A stretch of DNA of 10,164 bases from Bacteroidales bacterium (GCA_024689525.1 JAILDI010000071.1:1-10164); one strand, 5' to 3'; positions 1 to 6,954 are shown, counted from the first letter of the stretch. Program-made: numbers and translations. The notes: a model not told the origin generated them from the sequence alone.

Positions 1-42
1 CGCGAATCCGGACTGATGGGCCCTGTAAGAATCATGTATTAG
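1..42 (+). CDS. C-terminal tail of an upstream gene (partial), possibly a glycoside hydrolase
   Basis: The first frame is open from the window edge and ends at TAG 40-42, giving the tail RESGLMGPVRIMY. The next gene starts 11 bp later, as in an operon. A closing Gly-Leu-x-Gly-Pro-Val strand occurs at the C-terminus of several large Bacteroidota glycosidases ending in a beta-sandwich domain (GH106 rhamnosidases and some GH2-type enzymes come to mind). With 13 residues visible this is a hint, not an identification. The frame being coding is supported by position and by this tail only. Confidence 0.45.
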   Translation, partial: RESGLMGPVRIMY

Positions 43-53
43 TTTTATTGAAG

Positions 54-2012
54 ATGAGAAAAATCGCCATCGCATTAGCCATTATGCTGCCCGTAGTCTT
101 GAATGCCAAGGATTATAAAGTCCTTTCTCCGGACGGAAAGACTGAAGTCGTCGTTTCTGCAGGCAAGTCTCTTGTATGGAGTATCACCAGGTGCGGGGAC
201 CAGCTCCTTTGCCCTTCGGAGATCTCTCTCGTTTTGGAAAATGGTTCTGTTTTCGGGAGCGGTACGAAGTTCCGGAAGGCGGTGCGAAAGAGCGTTGACC
301 AGGAGCTCCGTACGCCTCTTTTCAAAAGGTCTGTCGTTCATGACCGTTATAACGAACTGACACTCAAGGCTAAAGATTTCGATCTGATTTTCAGGGTGGC
401 CGATGACGGTGTTGCGTATCGTTTTGTGACTCATAGTGCTGTCACTGTGAAATCCGAAACTGCCGAGTTTAACTTCCCGGAGAATCATCTCAGCTGGGTG
501 CCTTATGCCAATGAAGATGGTTCCCTTCAGCAGCAGATGGAAAGTTCATTCGAGAACCATTATGCCAATGTCGTCCTGTCTGACTGGGATGCTTCGCGCC
601 TGGCATTTCTTCCCGTTACCATTGCAGGTAAAGCTGGGGTGAAACTGTGTATTACGGAGACCGATCTGTTCAACTATCCAGGGATGTATCTGATGAATAC
701 GGATGGAAGCAGGAGCCTGACGGGAGTATTTGCGGCATATCCCAAAGTTATTGAGCAGGGCGGCCACAACATGTTGCAGGGGGTGGTCAAGAGCCGTGAA
801 CCATATATATATAAAGGTAGTGCGGCTGAAGCTCTGCCTTGGCGTGTGATTGTGATTGCCGCAGAAGACAGGGAACTGGCACAGAGTGATTTGGTTTGGA
901 GGCTTTCCAGTCCTTCGGAAGGAGATTTCTCCTGGGTTAAGCCTGGGAAAGTGGCCTGGGACTGGTGGAACGACTGGAATTTGCGTGGAGTCGATTTCGT
1001 TACAGGGGTCAATAACGAAACCTACAAATATTACATCGATTTCGCTGCAGCCCATGGCGTGGAATACGTGATTCTGGACGAGGGCTGGGCGGTAAACCTT
1101 GAGGCCGATCTGTTCAAAGTCGTCCCGGAAATCGACCTTCCGATGCTTTGCTCGTATGCCAAAAAGAAAGGTGTCGGCCTTGTACTGTGGGCTGGTTACT
1201 GGGCGTTCAATAAGGATATGGACGCTATTTGTGAGCATTACTCGAAAATGGGGATAGTTGGGTGGAAGATTGATTTCATGAACAGGGACGATCAGCCCAT
1301 GGTGGCATTCTATGAGAGAGCCGCGCGGACGGCCGCAAAGTATCATCAGTTTGTGGATTTTCATGGTGCCTTCAAGCCGTCCGGTCTTATCCGTAAGTGG
1401 CCGAATGTCCTCAATCATGAAGGTGTTGCCGGACTCGAACAGATGAAATGGGCGCCGGAAGATTATGACCAGGTGACATACGATGTGACAATTCCGTTTG
1501 TCCGTCTTGTAGCCGGACCGGCAGACTATACCCAGGGGGCGATGAGAAACGCTGTCAGAAGCAACTATCATCCTGTGTGGAGCGAGCCCATGAGCCAGGG
1601 AACGCGCATGCGTCAACTTGCAGAATACATCGTTTTCGATGCACCTTTCACAATGCTCTGCGACACTCCTTCCAACTATCTGGCAGAGCCTGAATGCACG
1701 GATTTCATTTCTTCTGTTCCTACGGTATGGGACGAGACCATTGCGCTGGACGGCAGGATAGGGGAGTATGTAGTAATAGCCAGAAGGAAGGATGCCAAAT
1801 GGTATGTGGCGGCAATGACCGACTGGAGTGAGCGCGATATCACTTTTGACCTGTCATTCGTTTCGGCAATCCCTGAAAAAGTTACGCTCTGGCGTGACGG
1901 AATAAACGCCGGCAGGAATGGTATGGACTACAGAAAGGAAGAAGTGGAGATTTCCGGCGGCAGTATTACGGTGCATCTGGCCCCCGGAGGAGCATGTGTC
2001 CTTGTGTTTTGA
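54..2012 (+). CDS. GH97 family glycoside hydrolase, retaining (alpha-galactosidase-like) type
   Basis: This is a 652-residue secreted or periplasmic glycosidase of family GH97 (SusB-related). Residues 1-18 form a signal peptide (basic MRK, hydrophobic core, likely cut after LNA). A beta-sandwich domain follows to about residue 285 and a TIM barrel to about 545, with the family landmarks WDWWNDWN (302-309), LDEGWA (341-346) and KIDFMNRDDQ (405-414); a C-terminal beta domain closes the protein. GH97 contains inverting alpha-glucosidases and retaining alpha-galactosidases. Asp407 in KIDFM lies where the retaining branch has its nucleophile, and Glu456 in NHEGVAG is the likely acid/base; both assignments are from memory of the family. 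At least one retaining GH97 enzyme also acts as a beta-L-arabinopyranosidase, so the substrate is open. ATG 54 is preferred over an in-frame TTG at 48 because it begins the signal peptide. It is followed 17 bp later by the esterase, probably in one operon. Confidence 0.9.
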   Translation: MRKIAIALAIMLPVVLNAKDYKVLSPDGKTEVVVSAGKSLVWSITRCGDQLLCPSEISLVLENGSVFGSGTKFRKAVRKSVDQELRTPLFKRSVVHDRYNELTLKAKDFDLIFRVADDGVAYRFVTHSAVTVKSETAEFNFPENHLSWVPYANEDGSLQQQMESSFENHYANVVLSDWDASRLAFLPVTIAGKAGVKLCITETDLFNYPGMYLMNTDGSRSLTGVFAAYPKVIEQGGHNMLQGVVKSREPYIYKGSAAEALPWRVIVIAAEDRELAQSDLVWRLSSPSEGDFSWVKPGKVAWDWWNDWNLRGVDFVTGVNNETYKYYIDFAAAHGVEYVILDEGWAVNLEADLFKVVPEIDLPMLCSYAKKKGVGLVLWAGYWAFNKDMDAICEHYSKMGIVGWKIDFMNRDDQPMVAFYERAARTAAKYHQFVDFHGAFKPSGLIRKWPNVLNHEGVAGLEQMKWAPEDYDQVTYDVTIPFVRLVAGPADYTQGAMRNAVRSNYHPVWSEPMSQGTRMRQLAEYIVFDAPFTMLCDTPSNYLAEPECTDFISSVPTVWDETIALDGRIGEYVVIARRKDAKWYVAAMTDWSERDITFDLSFVSAIPEKVTLWRDGINAGRNGMDYRKEEVEISGGSITVHLAPGGACVLVF

Positions 2013-2029
2013 GTATAAAATAATTCAGG

Positions 2030-3769
2030 ATGAAACGATTATTAAGCATAACGTTGTTCCTGGCTGTTGCGATAAGTGCGGCGGCGCAGGGCATTGCACG
2101 GCAGAGGGAGTACATCTGGCCGAAGAACAAGATGCCTGACGCGAGCGACAGGCAGATTGCCGCGATGACATCCGAGACAAGCCAGCCAAAATTTAATCCG
2201 GATAAGTTCCGCAAACCTTATCTTGACTGGTTTGATGCTCCGGAGAACCCCAGCGGAACATGCATGATTCTCATTTCGGGCGGCGCTTACAATAGCACTT
2301 GCGATGTGTCGCTCATCGACCTGTGGAACAAGGAACTCTCGGCCAGGGGCGTACAGTGCGTGAATTTCGTGTATCGCACACCGCGCCCGGAAGGCCTGCC
2401 GTATTACATGACGGCATGGGAAGACGGCCAGCGCGCAGTACGTCTTGTGCGGAGCCAGGCGGCAAAACGAGGCTTCGACCCGGACAAAATAGGCGTTGTG
2501 GGAATGTCGGCGGGCGGTCACCTGAGCCTGCTTCTGGCCGCGAATTCTCTCACACCAGCCTATGAACGTATCGACAAAGTCGACGATATCCCCTGCAATG
2601 TCAACATCGCCATCGTGAACGCTCCGGCGTATATCACTTCTGATGCAGATGAGTTCGGCACCCCGGCAACGCGCGAGGGATACGGGGCCGATGTCACCCT
2701 GAGCAGCCTGTTCAAGTTCGATGGGAAGACCTGTCCGATGAGCCTGCACCACGGGGGCATTGACATTTATTCTCCCAACGGCTCTACTCTGGTGTACCGC
2801 AAACTCCGCAGCATGGGAATTCCGGCGGAACTTCACCTTTATCCCAATAAGAATCATGGCGCTTACGGATTTGACAGAGCACTTGAATTCCTCACTCAAA
2901 TGGGCTTCCTGGGCCCCCTGGAGCCTGAAGTGACGCTGGTGGACAGGTTTACAAGCGATGAGGACAGGGCGGAGTACAGCAAGGAGGACATCTGGCCGGA
3001 AGGGAAAACTCCAGATTTCCAGGAGAACCAGTGCGTACCTTATATTGAATGGCATATCCCGGCAGTGCGCAAGACTGATGCGATACAGATTATCTATTCC
3101 GGCGGCAGTTACATTGGTAATAATACTGAAGGCTTTGAAGTTGCTCCGGCCCGCAGGTATCTTAACGCGATGGGAATAACCGTGGTAACTCTCAAGTACC
3201 GTACACCGCGCCCCGCAGCACCTCTTGCCAAGCATACAACGGCCTGGCAGGATCTGCAGCGTGCTATCCGCATCGTTCGCAGTGAGGCCGCGGAAAAGGG
3301 TCTGGACCCGAACAAGATAGGGATTATGGGTTCATCGGCAGGCGGTCATCTCACGCTTATGGGAGTCACATCATCGCGCCATAATTCTTATGCGGGAATC
3401 GATGAGATAGACAAACTCCCGTGCAACGTACAGTGGGGAATAGGCATTTACCCCGCCTATGCACTTACCGATGGCGGCGATAAATACAATACCACAGGTG
3501 GGAACGACGACAGTGCCACTCTGGTACCCGAGTTCTCATTTGACCTTGACACCGCTCCCATGCTGCTGATTCACGGCGATGCTGACCGATGGGCTGCGAT
3601 GAACTCGGTGAAAGTGTGGGAGAAAATGCGCAGCATGGGTATCCAGAGCGAACTTCACACTCTGGCCCTGCGCGATCACTGTTTCCAGCGCAATGCGTCG
3701 CCCGGTACAGGCAGCTACACCTGGCTGGACAGAATAGGGGAGTATCTGACAAACATTTTGAACCTTTGA
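2030..3769 (+). CDS. Exported tandem-domain alpha/beta-hydrolase (putative carbohydrate esterase)
   Basis: This 579-residue protein has a signal peptide (about 1-19, ending ISAAA) and two copies of an esterase-type alpha/beta-hydrolase domain, about 21-300 and 310-579. Each copy opens with an IWPxxKxPD element (29-37; 321-329) and has a glycine-rich oxyanion-hole strand (ISGGAY, 82-87; YSGGSY, 356-361), the block YRTPRP and a GxSAGGHL nucleophile elbow. The triads appear complete: Ser160-Asp245-His276 and Ser436-Asp519-His550. Residues 128-167 and 404-443 match at 27 of 40 positions, so the protein arose by internal duplication. The fold resembles the acetyl/feruloyl-esterase-like enzymes of Bacteroidota glycan loci, so removal of acyl groups from a polysaccharide is likely, but the substrate is unknown. 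The gene follows the GH97 gene by 17 bp and is the last of its unit. A lipase or peptidase role is less likely in this context. Confidence 0.85.
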   Translation: MKRLLSITLFLAVAISAAAQGIARQREYIWPKNKMPDASDRQIAAMTSETSQPKFNPDKFRKPYLDWFDAPENPSGTCMILISGGAYNSTCDVSLIDLWNKELSARGVQCVNFVYRTPRPEGLPYYMTAWEDGQRAVRLVRSQAAKRGFDPDKIGVVGMSAGGHLSLLLAANSLTPAYERIDKVDDIPCNVNIAIVNAPAYITSDADEFGTPATREGYGADVTLSSLFKFDGKTCPMSLHHGGIDIYSPNGSTLVYRKLRSMGIPAELHLYPNKNHGAYGFDRALEFLTQMGFLGPLEPEVTLVDRFTSDEDRAEYSKEDIWPEGKTPDFQENQCVPYIEWHIPAVRKTDAIQIIYSGGSYIGNNTEGFEVAPARRYLNAMGITVVTLKYRTPRPAAPLAKHTTAWQDLQRAIRIVRSEAAEKGLDPNKIGIMGSSAGGHLTLMGVTSSRHNSYAGIDEIDKLPCNVQWGIGIYPAYALTDGGDKYNTTGGNDDSATLVPEFSFDLDTAPMLLIHGDADRWAAMNSVKVWEKMRSMGIQSELHTLALRDHCFQRNASPGTGSYTWLDRIGEYLTNILNL

Positions 3770-3774
3770 TACAA

Positions 3775-3808
3775 AAAAGCGGCTCACGCTTTACCGCTCA
3801 CCGCTTTT
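3775..3808. terminator. Shared hairpin terminator between convergent genes
   Basis: AAAAGCGG (3775-3782) and CCGCTTTT (3801-3808) form a perfect 8-bp stem around an 18-base loop. It sits 5 bp past the esterase stop and about 40 bp past the hicB stop on the other strand. Read on the - strand, the stem runs into six T's (3778-3773), a good intrinsic terminator for hicA-hicB. On the + strand only the four stem T's follow before CGCC, so it is weaker there. The rest of the 81-bp gap shows CCCCTT/AAGGGG arms (3811-3816, 3841-3846) but no gene. Confidence 0.6.
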
Positions 3809-3850
3809 CGCCCCTTAAAGGGTTGGACTTATAAATAGAAAAGGGGGGAA

Positions 3851-4255
3851 TCAAAAACTAAACGCCAGCAAATCCCTGCCAAGATTATGGATGGCTGTTT
3901 CTATACGCTCTCTTTGTTTCTTCCTAGGCTTGGTTCGCCCGCTTGCATAATGCCAGAGTTGTTTCTGATTAACTCCGGTAAGACGTTCCAGGCCCGCTTT
4001 GGTAAAGTACTGGGAATACACTTCCAAAAAAGACTTTACATCAATATGATACTCTAGTTCATACTCTCCTTGCAAAGGCTCGGGGATTTCAAAACCATCT
4101 TCAATACAACTCTCCTTATATACTTCTATAGCCTCTTTAATCTTTTCCTTCATTTCAGGAATACTGTAACCAATGGCAACGACGCCATCAACACCTTGAA
4201 TATACGCACCATAATTGTTTGGCGCAGATTCGATGATTACTGTTAACTTTTTCAT
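3851..4255 (-). CDS. hicB: HicB-type antitoxin with C-terminal helix-turn-helix
   Basis: This 134-residue protein is the probable antitoxin of a HicAB pair. The N-terminal part (about 1-60: MKKLTVIIESAPNNYGAYIQ, then a helix EMKEKIKEAIEVYKE) has the degenerate RNase-H-like HicB fold that covers the toxin's active site. The C-terminal part (about 84-131: FTKAGLERLTGVNQKQLWHY, then the basic SGRTKPRKKQRERIE) looks like an XRE-type DNA-binding domain, so the protein probably represses its own promoter. It lies 38 bp downstream of hicA on the same strand. The region is A+T-rich: 42 of 120 bases are G or C at 4021-4140, against 38 of 60 at 7441-7500 in rhaA, which fits later acquisition. The HicB call rests mainly on the domain layout and the adjacent HicA. 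Confidence 0.88.
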   Translation of the reverse strand: MKKLTVIIESAPNNYGAYIQGVDGVVAIGYSIPEMKEKIKEAIEVYKESCIEDGFEIPEPLQGEYELEYHIDVKSFLEVYSQYFTKAGLERLTGVNQKQLWHYASGRTKPRKKQRERIETAIHNLGRDLLAFSF

Positions 4256-4285
4256 AATATGAGGTATTAACCATATATCTTCCAG

Positions 4286-4311
4286 GAGGGGGGCTATTTT
4301 AGCCCCGCCTC
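4286..4311 (-). other. Strong hairpin across the hicA stop codon
   Basis: GGGGCTA (4290-4296), loop TTT and TAGCCCC (4300-4306) form a perfect 7-bp stem. GAGG (4286-4289) and CCTC (4308-4311) add four more pairs past a single bulged base (4307). On the hicA-hicB strand the toxin's TAG stop (4296-4294) lies inside the stem and no T-run follows, so it is not a standard terminator. It may tune readthrough, mRNA stability or translation of hicB. Confidence 0.55.
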
Positions 4312-4488
4312 ACGCAGAATGGATTTATATGTACCTTCAGGCAAATCAGCATTCCTTTTGCCGGGGACTGGAACTGGCCTTTTTCCCGGTTTTACATAAA
4401 TATGATGATCTCCCCTGGTCCTTTCGTAATGCCATCCATTCTCTTCAAGGAGGTCCATGACCTCCCATACCTTCTTACTCATAGGCAT
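4294..4488 (-). CDS. hicA: HicA-type mRNA interferase toxin
   Basis: This 64-residue protein is a HicA toxin, a small dsRNA-binding-fold RNase that cleaves mRNA on the ribosome or free in the cytoplasm. The family pattern is clear: a first helix ending in LLEENGWHYERTRGDHHIYV (13-32), the catalytic histidine in GDHHIY (probably His28), a basic strand GKRPVPVPGK (35-44) and the closing helix GTYKSILREAGLK (52-64). The length is typical of the family. ATG 4488 gives MPMSKK; ATG 4482 two codons in is an equally possible start. HicA comes first and HicB second, the usual order. A promoter of the Bacteroides type lies just upstream, and the rhaR-like gene ends 68 bp further upstream on the same strand. 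Confidence 0.92.
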   Translation of the reverse strand: MPMSKKVWEVMDLLEENGWHYERTRGDHHIYVKPGKRPVPVPGKRNADLPEGTYKSILREAGLK

Positions 4489-4508
4489 TAGTATTTATAA
4501 GTCCATTG

Positions 4509-4539
4509 CAAAAGTAACTAAAGTTCTGCTATTTTCCAA
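4509..4539 (-). promoter_or_regulatory. Candidate hicAB promoter
   Basis: On the - strand the motif TACTTTTG (4516-4509) matches the Bacteroides -7 consensus TAnnTTTG exactly. A TTG (4539-4537) lies 20 bp upstream at the -33 position. Transcription would begin about 15 bases before the first hicA ATG. The gene pair therefore probably has its own transcription start and does not depend on readthrough from the regulator gene. Confidence 0.6.
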
Positions 4540-4564
4540 GAAAAATAGTAAAAAAGTTACTTTT
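4510..4564. repeat. 10-bp inverted repeat at the hicA promoter
   Basis: AAAAGTAACT (4510-4519) and AGTTACTTTT (4555-4564) are exact reverse complements 35 bp apart. The left arm covers the hicA -7 element; the right arm covers the stop codon of the upstream regulator gene. The right arm is also part of a 13-bp palindrome, AAAAGTTACTTTT (4552-4564). These may be operator sites for HicB. Alternatively the right arm belongs to a weak A/T-rich terminator hairpin of the regulator gene, since AGTAA/TTACT and a T-run follow on the - strand. Confidence 0.45.
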
Positions 4565-5465
4565 CGGAGGTTTTGAGGGAGTCGCGGCCCTGGGTAAAGG
4601 AGCGGTACTGCTGCGGGGTCATGCCCGTGGCGCGCTTGAAGGCCGTGAAGAAGTATTCATCGTTTTCGTAGCCGGCATCGAAGGCAATGTGTTTTATAGC
4701 CCTGGAGGTGTTGGTGAGCCATTCTTTGGCGCGTCCGATACGGATTTGATGGATGTACCTGGCGGGGGAGATGCCGGTGTATTCGCGGAACACGCGTCGG
4801 AATTTTGAATAACCCATGTACAGGCGCGCTGCCACTTCTTCCGGGCCGATGGTGCGGAATTCTTCACTTATGAGTATCTTGGCACGGTTCATCTGATCCG
4901 CCACTTCTCCCATTGAGTTGTTGCGTCCGTAGGACCATGCAAGCCCAAGCAGATGGGCTACAATGCCTCCCAGGCGCTGCTGAAAGCCAGATTCCTGGCG
5001 CGATGCGGCCTCAATGGCCTCTTCGTAAAGGGCCACCATTTCGCTGTGCAGGCCCACCTTCCACACGGGCTTGGCCTTGGAGAAGAAACCACTCTGAACC
5101 CATGCGTCAACCTGAGCGCCGTTGAATCCAATCCAGTATTCTTTCCAGCCTGTGTTCTCGTCACTTCGGTAGGAGTGCCATTCGCCGGGGAACAGGAGGA
5201 ACACGTCGCCCTTTTCGATGGCCAAGGTTTGTGGCAGGCTGGCGCTTTTGAAGCGCCCGCTGCCTTCGGTGATGTATAGCAGCTGGTATTCGTCCAGAAT
5301 ACGTCCGCGCTGTTCGGAGAAAAGGTAGCGTGTGGGATGGTTGCCGGGAGGGTAGGGCTCGCCTGCTCCAACTTCCTGAGAGCCCACGGAGTTGACGGCA
5401 AGGCCCCAGGAAAGGTCGTTGGGGCCCACCGCAAGATACTTCAGGTGCTGTGCTTTTCCGCTCAT
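4557..5465 (-). CDS. rhaR: AraC-family transcriptional regulator of rhamnose use (RhaR-like)
   Basis: This 302-residue AraC-family regulator has an N-terminal cupin-like sensor domain (about 48-115, with ITEGSGRF and IEKGDVFLLFPGEWHSY, a ligand-pocket pattern). A C-terminal AraC DNA-binding domain (about 192-290) has a first HTH around EEVAARLYMGYSKFRRVF (209-226) and a second around IKHIAFDAGYENDEYFFTAF (257-276), ending in the signature GMTPQQYR. It is transcribed divergently from rhaB across 111 bp, which makes L-rhamnose the likely effector and the rha operon its likely target. The regulatory link is inferred from position. ATG 5465 is chosen over an in-frame TTG at 5492 because the nine extra residues are not typical of the family and the sequence from MSGKAQHLKYLAV looks like a native start. 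Confidence 0.88.
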   Translation of the reverse strand: MSGKAQHLKYLAVGPNDLSWGLAVNSVGSQEVGAGEPYPPGNHPTRYLFSEQRGRILDEYQLLYITEGSGRFKSASLPQTLAIEKGDVFLLFPGEWHSYRSDENTGWKEYWIGFNGAQVDAWVQSGFFSKAKPVWKVGLHSEMVALYEEAIEAASRQESGFQQRLGGIVAHLLGLAWSYGRNNSMGEVADQMNRAKILISEEFRTIGPEEVAARLYMGYSKFRRVFREYTGISPARYIHQIRIGRAKEWLTNTSRAIKHIAFDAGYENDEYFFTAFKRATGMTPQQYRSFTQGRDSLKTSEK

Positions 5466-5576
5466 GGCGTAAAGATAATATAGTTGTGTCAAAAATCAAA
5501 GTTTTTATGGCATATTGTTCATTATATTGGTGTTAATTAAGTGTTATATTCGCAGCAATAATCATAGTTTTTGTCT
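5466..5576. promoter_or_regulatory. Divergent rhaR/rhaB control region with TGTT repeats
   Basis: This A/T-rich 111-bp gap separates the regulator from the rha operon. Two near-identical direct repeats, TGTTCATTA (5516-5524) and TGTTAATTA (5531-5539), start 15 bp apart, and a related TGTTATATT (5542-5550) follows. They are candidate binding sites for the AraC-type regulator. TATATTCG (5545-5552) differs by one base from TAnnTTTG and could be the -7 element for rhaB, although the nearest TTG (5527-5529) is only 15 bp upstream, which is short. For rhaR on the - strand, TTTG (5500-5497) lies 19 bp from TATCTTTA (5477-5470), but that is very close to the start codon. Promoter positions here are tentative. 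Confidence 0.45.
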
Positions 5577-6953
5577 ATGGCCAATAAGAAAACATTCCTC
5601 GCCTTTGACTGCGGAGCCACTTCTGGGCGCGCCGTACTGGCCACTTTCGGCGATGGGCGATTCGAGATGAGAGAGGTATACCGCTTCCCCAGCGGCATAA
5701 TCGAACTTCGCGGGAAGTACTATTGGGACATACTGTCAATTTACGAACATTTCCGCAAATGCCTGTCCGCCCTTAAGCAGGAAGGAGTGCAGATAGATTC
5801 CATCGGCATAGACACCTGGGGCGTTGATTTCGGCTTCGTGGCCGATGACGGTTCGCTCCTCGGAAATCCGCGCGCCTACAGGGATCCGTATACGGAGGGT
5901 ATTCCGGAAAAGGTGTACGAAACCGTTTCACGCGAGGATCTGTATGGGGCAACCGGCATACAGATAATGAATTTTAATTCGATTTTCCAGCTGTATGCGC
6001 AGGCGCAGGAGGAATTCGCGCCGCTTAAGTATGCCAAGAACATCCTGTTTGTGCCGGACCTTCTGGCATACATGCTTACGGGCCGTCAGGTATGCGAATA
6101 CACGATTGCATCAACTTCCGGCATGATGGACCAGGGAAGCCGCCAGTTCAACAAGGGGCTGCTGGAGAAACTTGGTGTAAGGAGCGATGTGCTACTTCCC
6201 ATAGTCCAGAGCAGCGTTGAGGTGGGACGGTTCGAGGGAATCCCCGTTGTGGCTGTTGCCGGGCATGATACGGCATCGGCCATAGCAGCGGTGCCAGCAT
6301 GCGACGAGAAGTTTGCATATCTTAGCAGCGGCACGTGGAGCCTGATGGGAATCGAGGTGCCTTCCCCTATTATAAATAAGGAAAGCGCCCGGCTGAATTT
6401 CACAAATGAAGGAGGTATCGAAGGTACCACCCGCTTCCTGAAGAACATCACCGGGATGTGGCTCCTGGAGCAGTGCCGAAAAGTGTGGAAAGCACAGGGC
6501 AAGGACTATTCCTACACGGAACTTGAGTCCATGGCCCATGCAGAGGCATCGTTCCAGGGGCGCATCAATCCGGACGATCCCTGCTTTGCCAATCCGCAGA
6601 ATATGGTTGAGGAGATACTTGCGGTCACGGGCCCTGCCTCTGACTCACAGATTGTATCCTGCATATATCGCTCCCTGGCGGAGCGGTATAAGGAAGTGCT
6701 GGACATGCTGCAGGGATTTGCGCCCTTCAAGATAGAGAAACTGCATATCATAGGCGGTGGCAGCGCGAACGGGTTGCTTAACCAGTGGACGGCCGATGCC
6801 ATAGGCATGCCTGTGGTGGCCGGGCCCACGGAGGCCACGGCAATTGGCAATATTATGATGCAGGCGAAGGCCGCTGGCTTGGTGAAGGACCGCTGGGAGA
6901 TGCGCAGGATGATAGCAAAAGCATTTGAAGTAAAAACTTATAATCCGTCATAA
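5577..6953 (+). CDS. rhaB: Rhamnulokinase
   Basis: This 458-residue FGGY-family sugar kinase phosphorylates L-rhamnulose to L-rhamnulose 1-phosphate with ATP in the cytoplasm. Motifs in order: FDCGATSGRA (10-19), the N-terminal phosphate-binding loop; GIDTWGVDFGF (77-87), typical of rhamnulokinases; AGHDTASA (228-235) with the likely catalytic base Asp231; YLSSGTWSLMG (248-258); GGGSAN (393-398) and GPTEATAIGN (416-425) of the ATP-binding half. It is about 30 residues shorter than the E. coli enzyme, but no motif is missing. ATG 5577 is preferred over an in-frame TTG at 5571 because it places the first motif at the usual distance from the N-terminus. It is the first gene of the rha operon; its stop is one base from the rhaA start. 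Confidence 0.96.
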   Translation: MANKKTFLAFDCGATSGRAVLATFGDGRFEMREVYRFPSGIIELRGKYYWDILSIYEHFRKCLSALKQEGVQIDSIGIDTWGVDFGFVADDGSLLGNPRAYRDPYTEGIPEKVYETVSREDLYGATGIQIMNFNSIFQLYAQAQEEFAPLKYAKNILFVPDLLAYMLTGRQVCEYTIASTSGMMDQGSRQFNKGLLEKLGVRSDVLLPIVQSSVEVGRFEGIPVVAVAGHDTASAIAAVPACDEKFAYLSSGTWSLMGIEVPSPIINKESARLNFTNEGGIEGTTRFLKNITGMWLLEQCRKVWKAQGKDYSYTELESMAHAEASFQGRINPDDPCFANPQNMVEEILAVTGPASDSQIVSCIYRSLAERYKEVLDMLQGFAPFKIEKLHIIGGGSANGLLNQWTADAIGMPVVAGPTEATAIGNIMMQAKAAGLVKDRWEMRRMIAKAFEVKTYNPS

Positions 6954-6954
6954 T

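Noticed and set aside
802..816. Alternating AT run inside the GH97 gene
   Set aside because: It encodes an ordinary Tyr-Ile-Tyr-Lys stretch in frame, and nothing around it suggests a promoter or repeat function.
546..1616. Long open frame (356 codons) on the - strand opposite the GH97 gene
   Set aside because: No domain pattern, low-complexity His/Arg/Pro-rich composition, and full overlap with a well-supported glycosidase.
2042..3235. Long open frame (397 codons) on the - strand opposite the esterase
   Set aside because: Its translation is rich in Cys, His and Arg with no recognisable domain, and it mirrors the codon structure of a gene with clear motifs on the + strand.
3811..3846. CCCCTT/AAGGGG arms and the odd palindrome CCCTTAAAGGG after the shared terminator
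   Set aside because: The arms are short with a 24-base loop, and the palindrome has a one-base centre that cannot form a hairpin; no clear function.
4958..5434. 158-codon frame overlapping the AraC-type regulator on the same strand
   Set aside because: The competing frame has complete cupin and AraC DNA-binding motifs; this one is Thr/Ser/Pro/Arg-rich without any family pattern.
5565..5573. TAGTTTTTG just before rhaB as a -7 element
   Set aside because: It has one base too many for TAnnTTTG and would place the transcription start at or inside the start codon.
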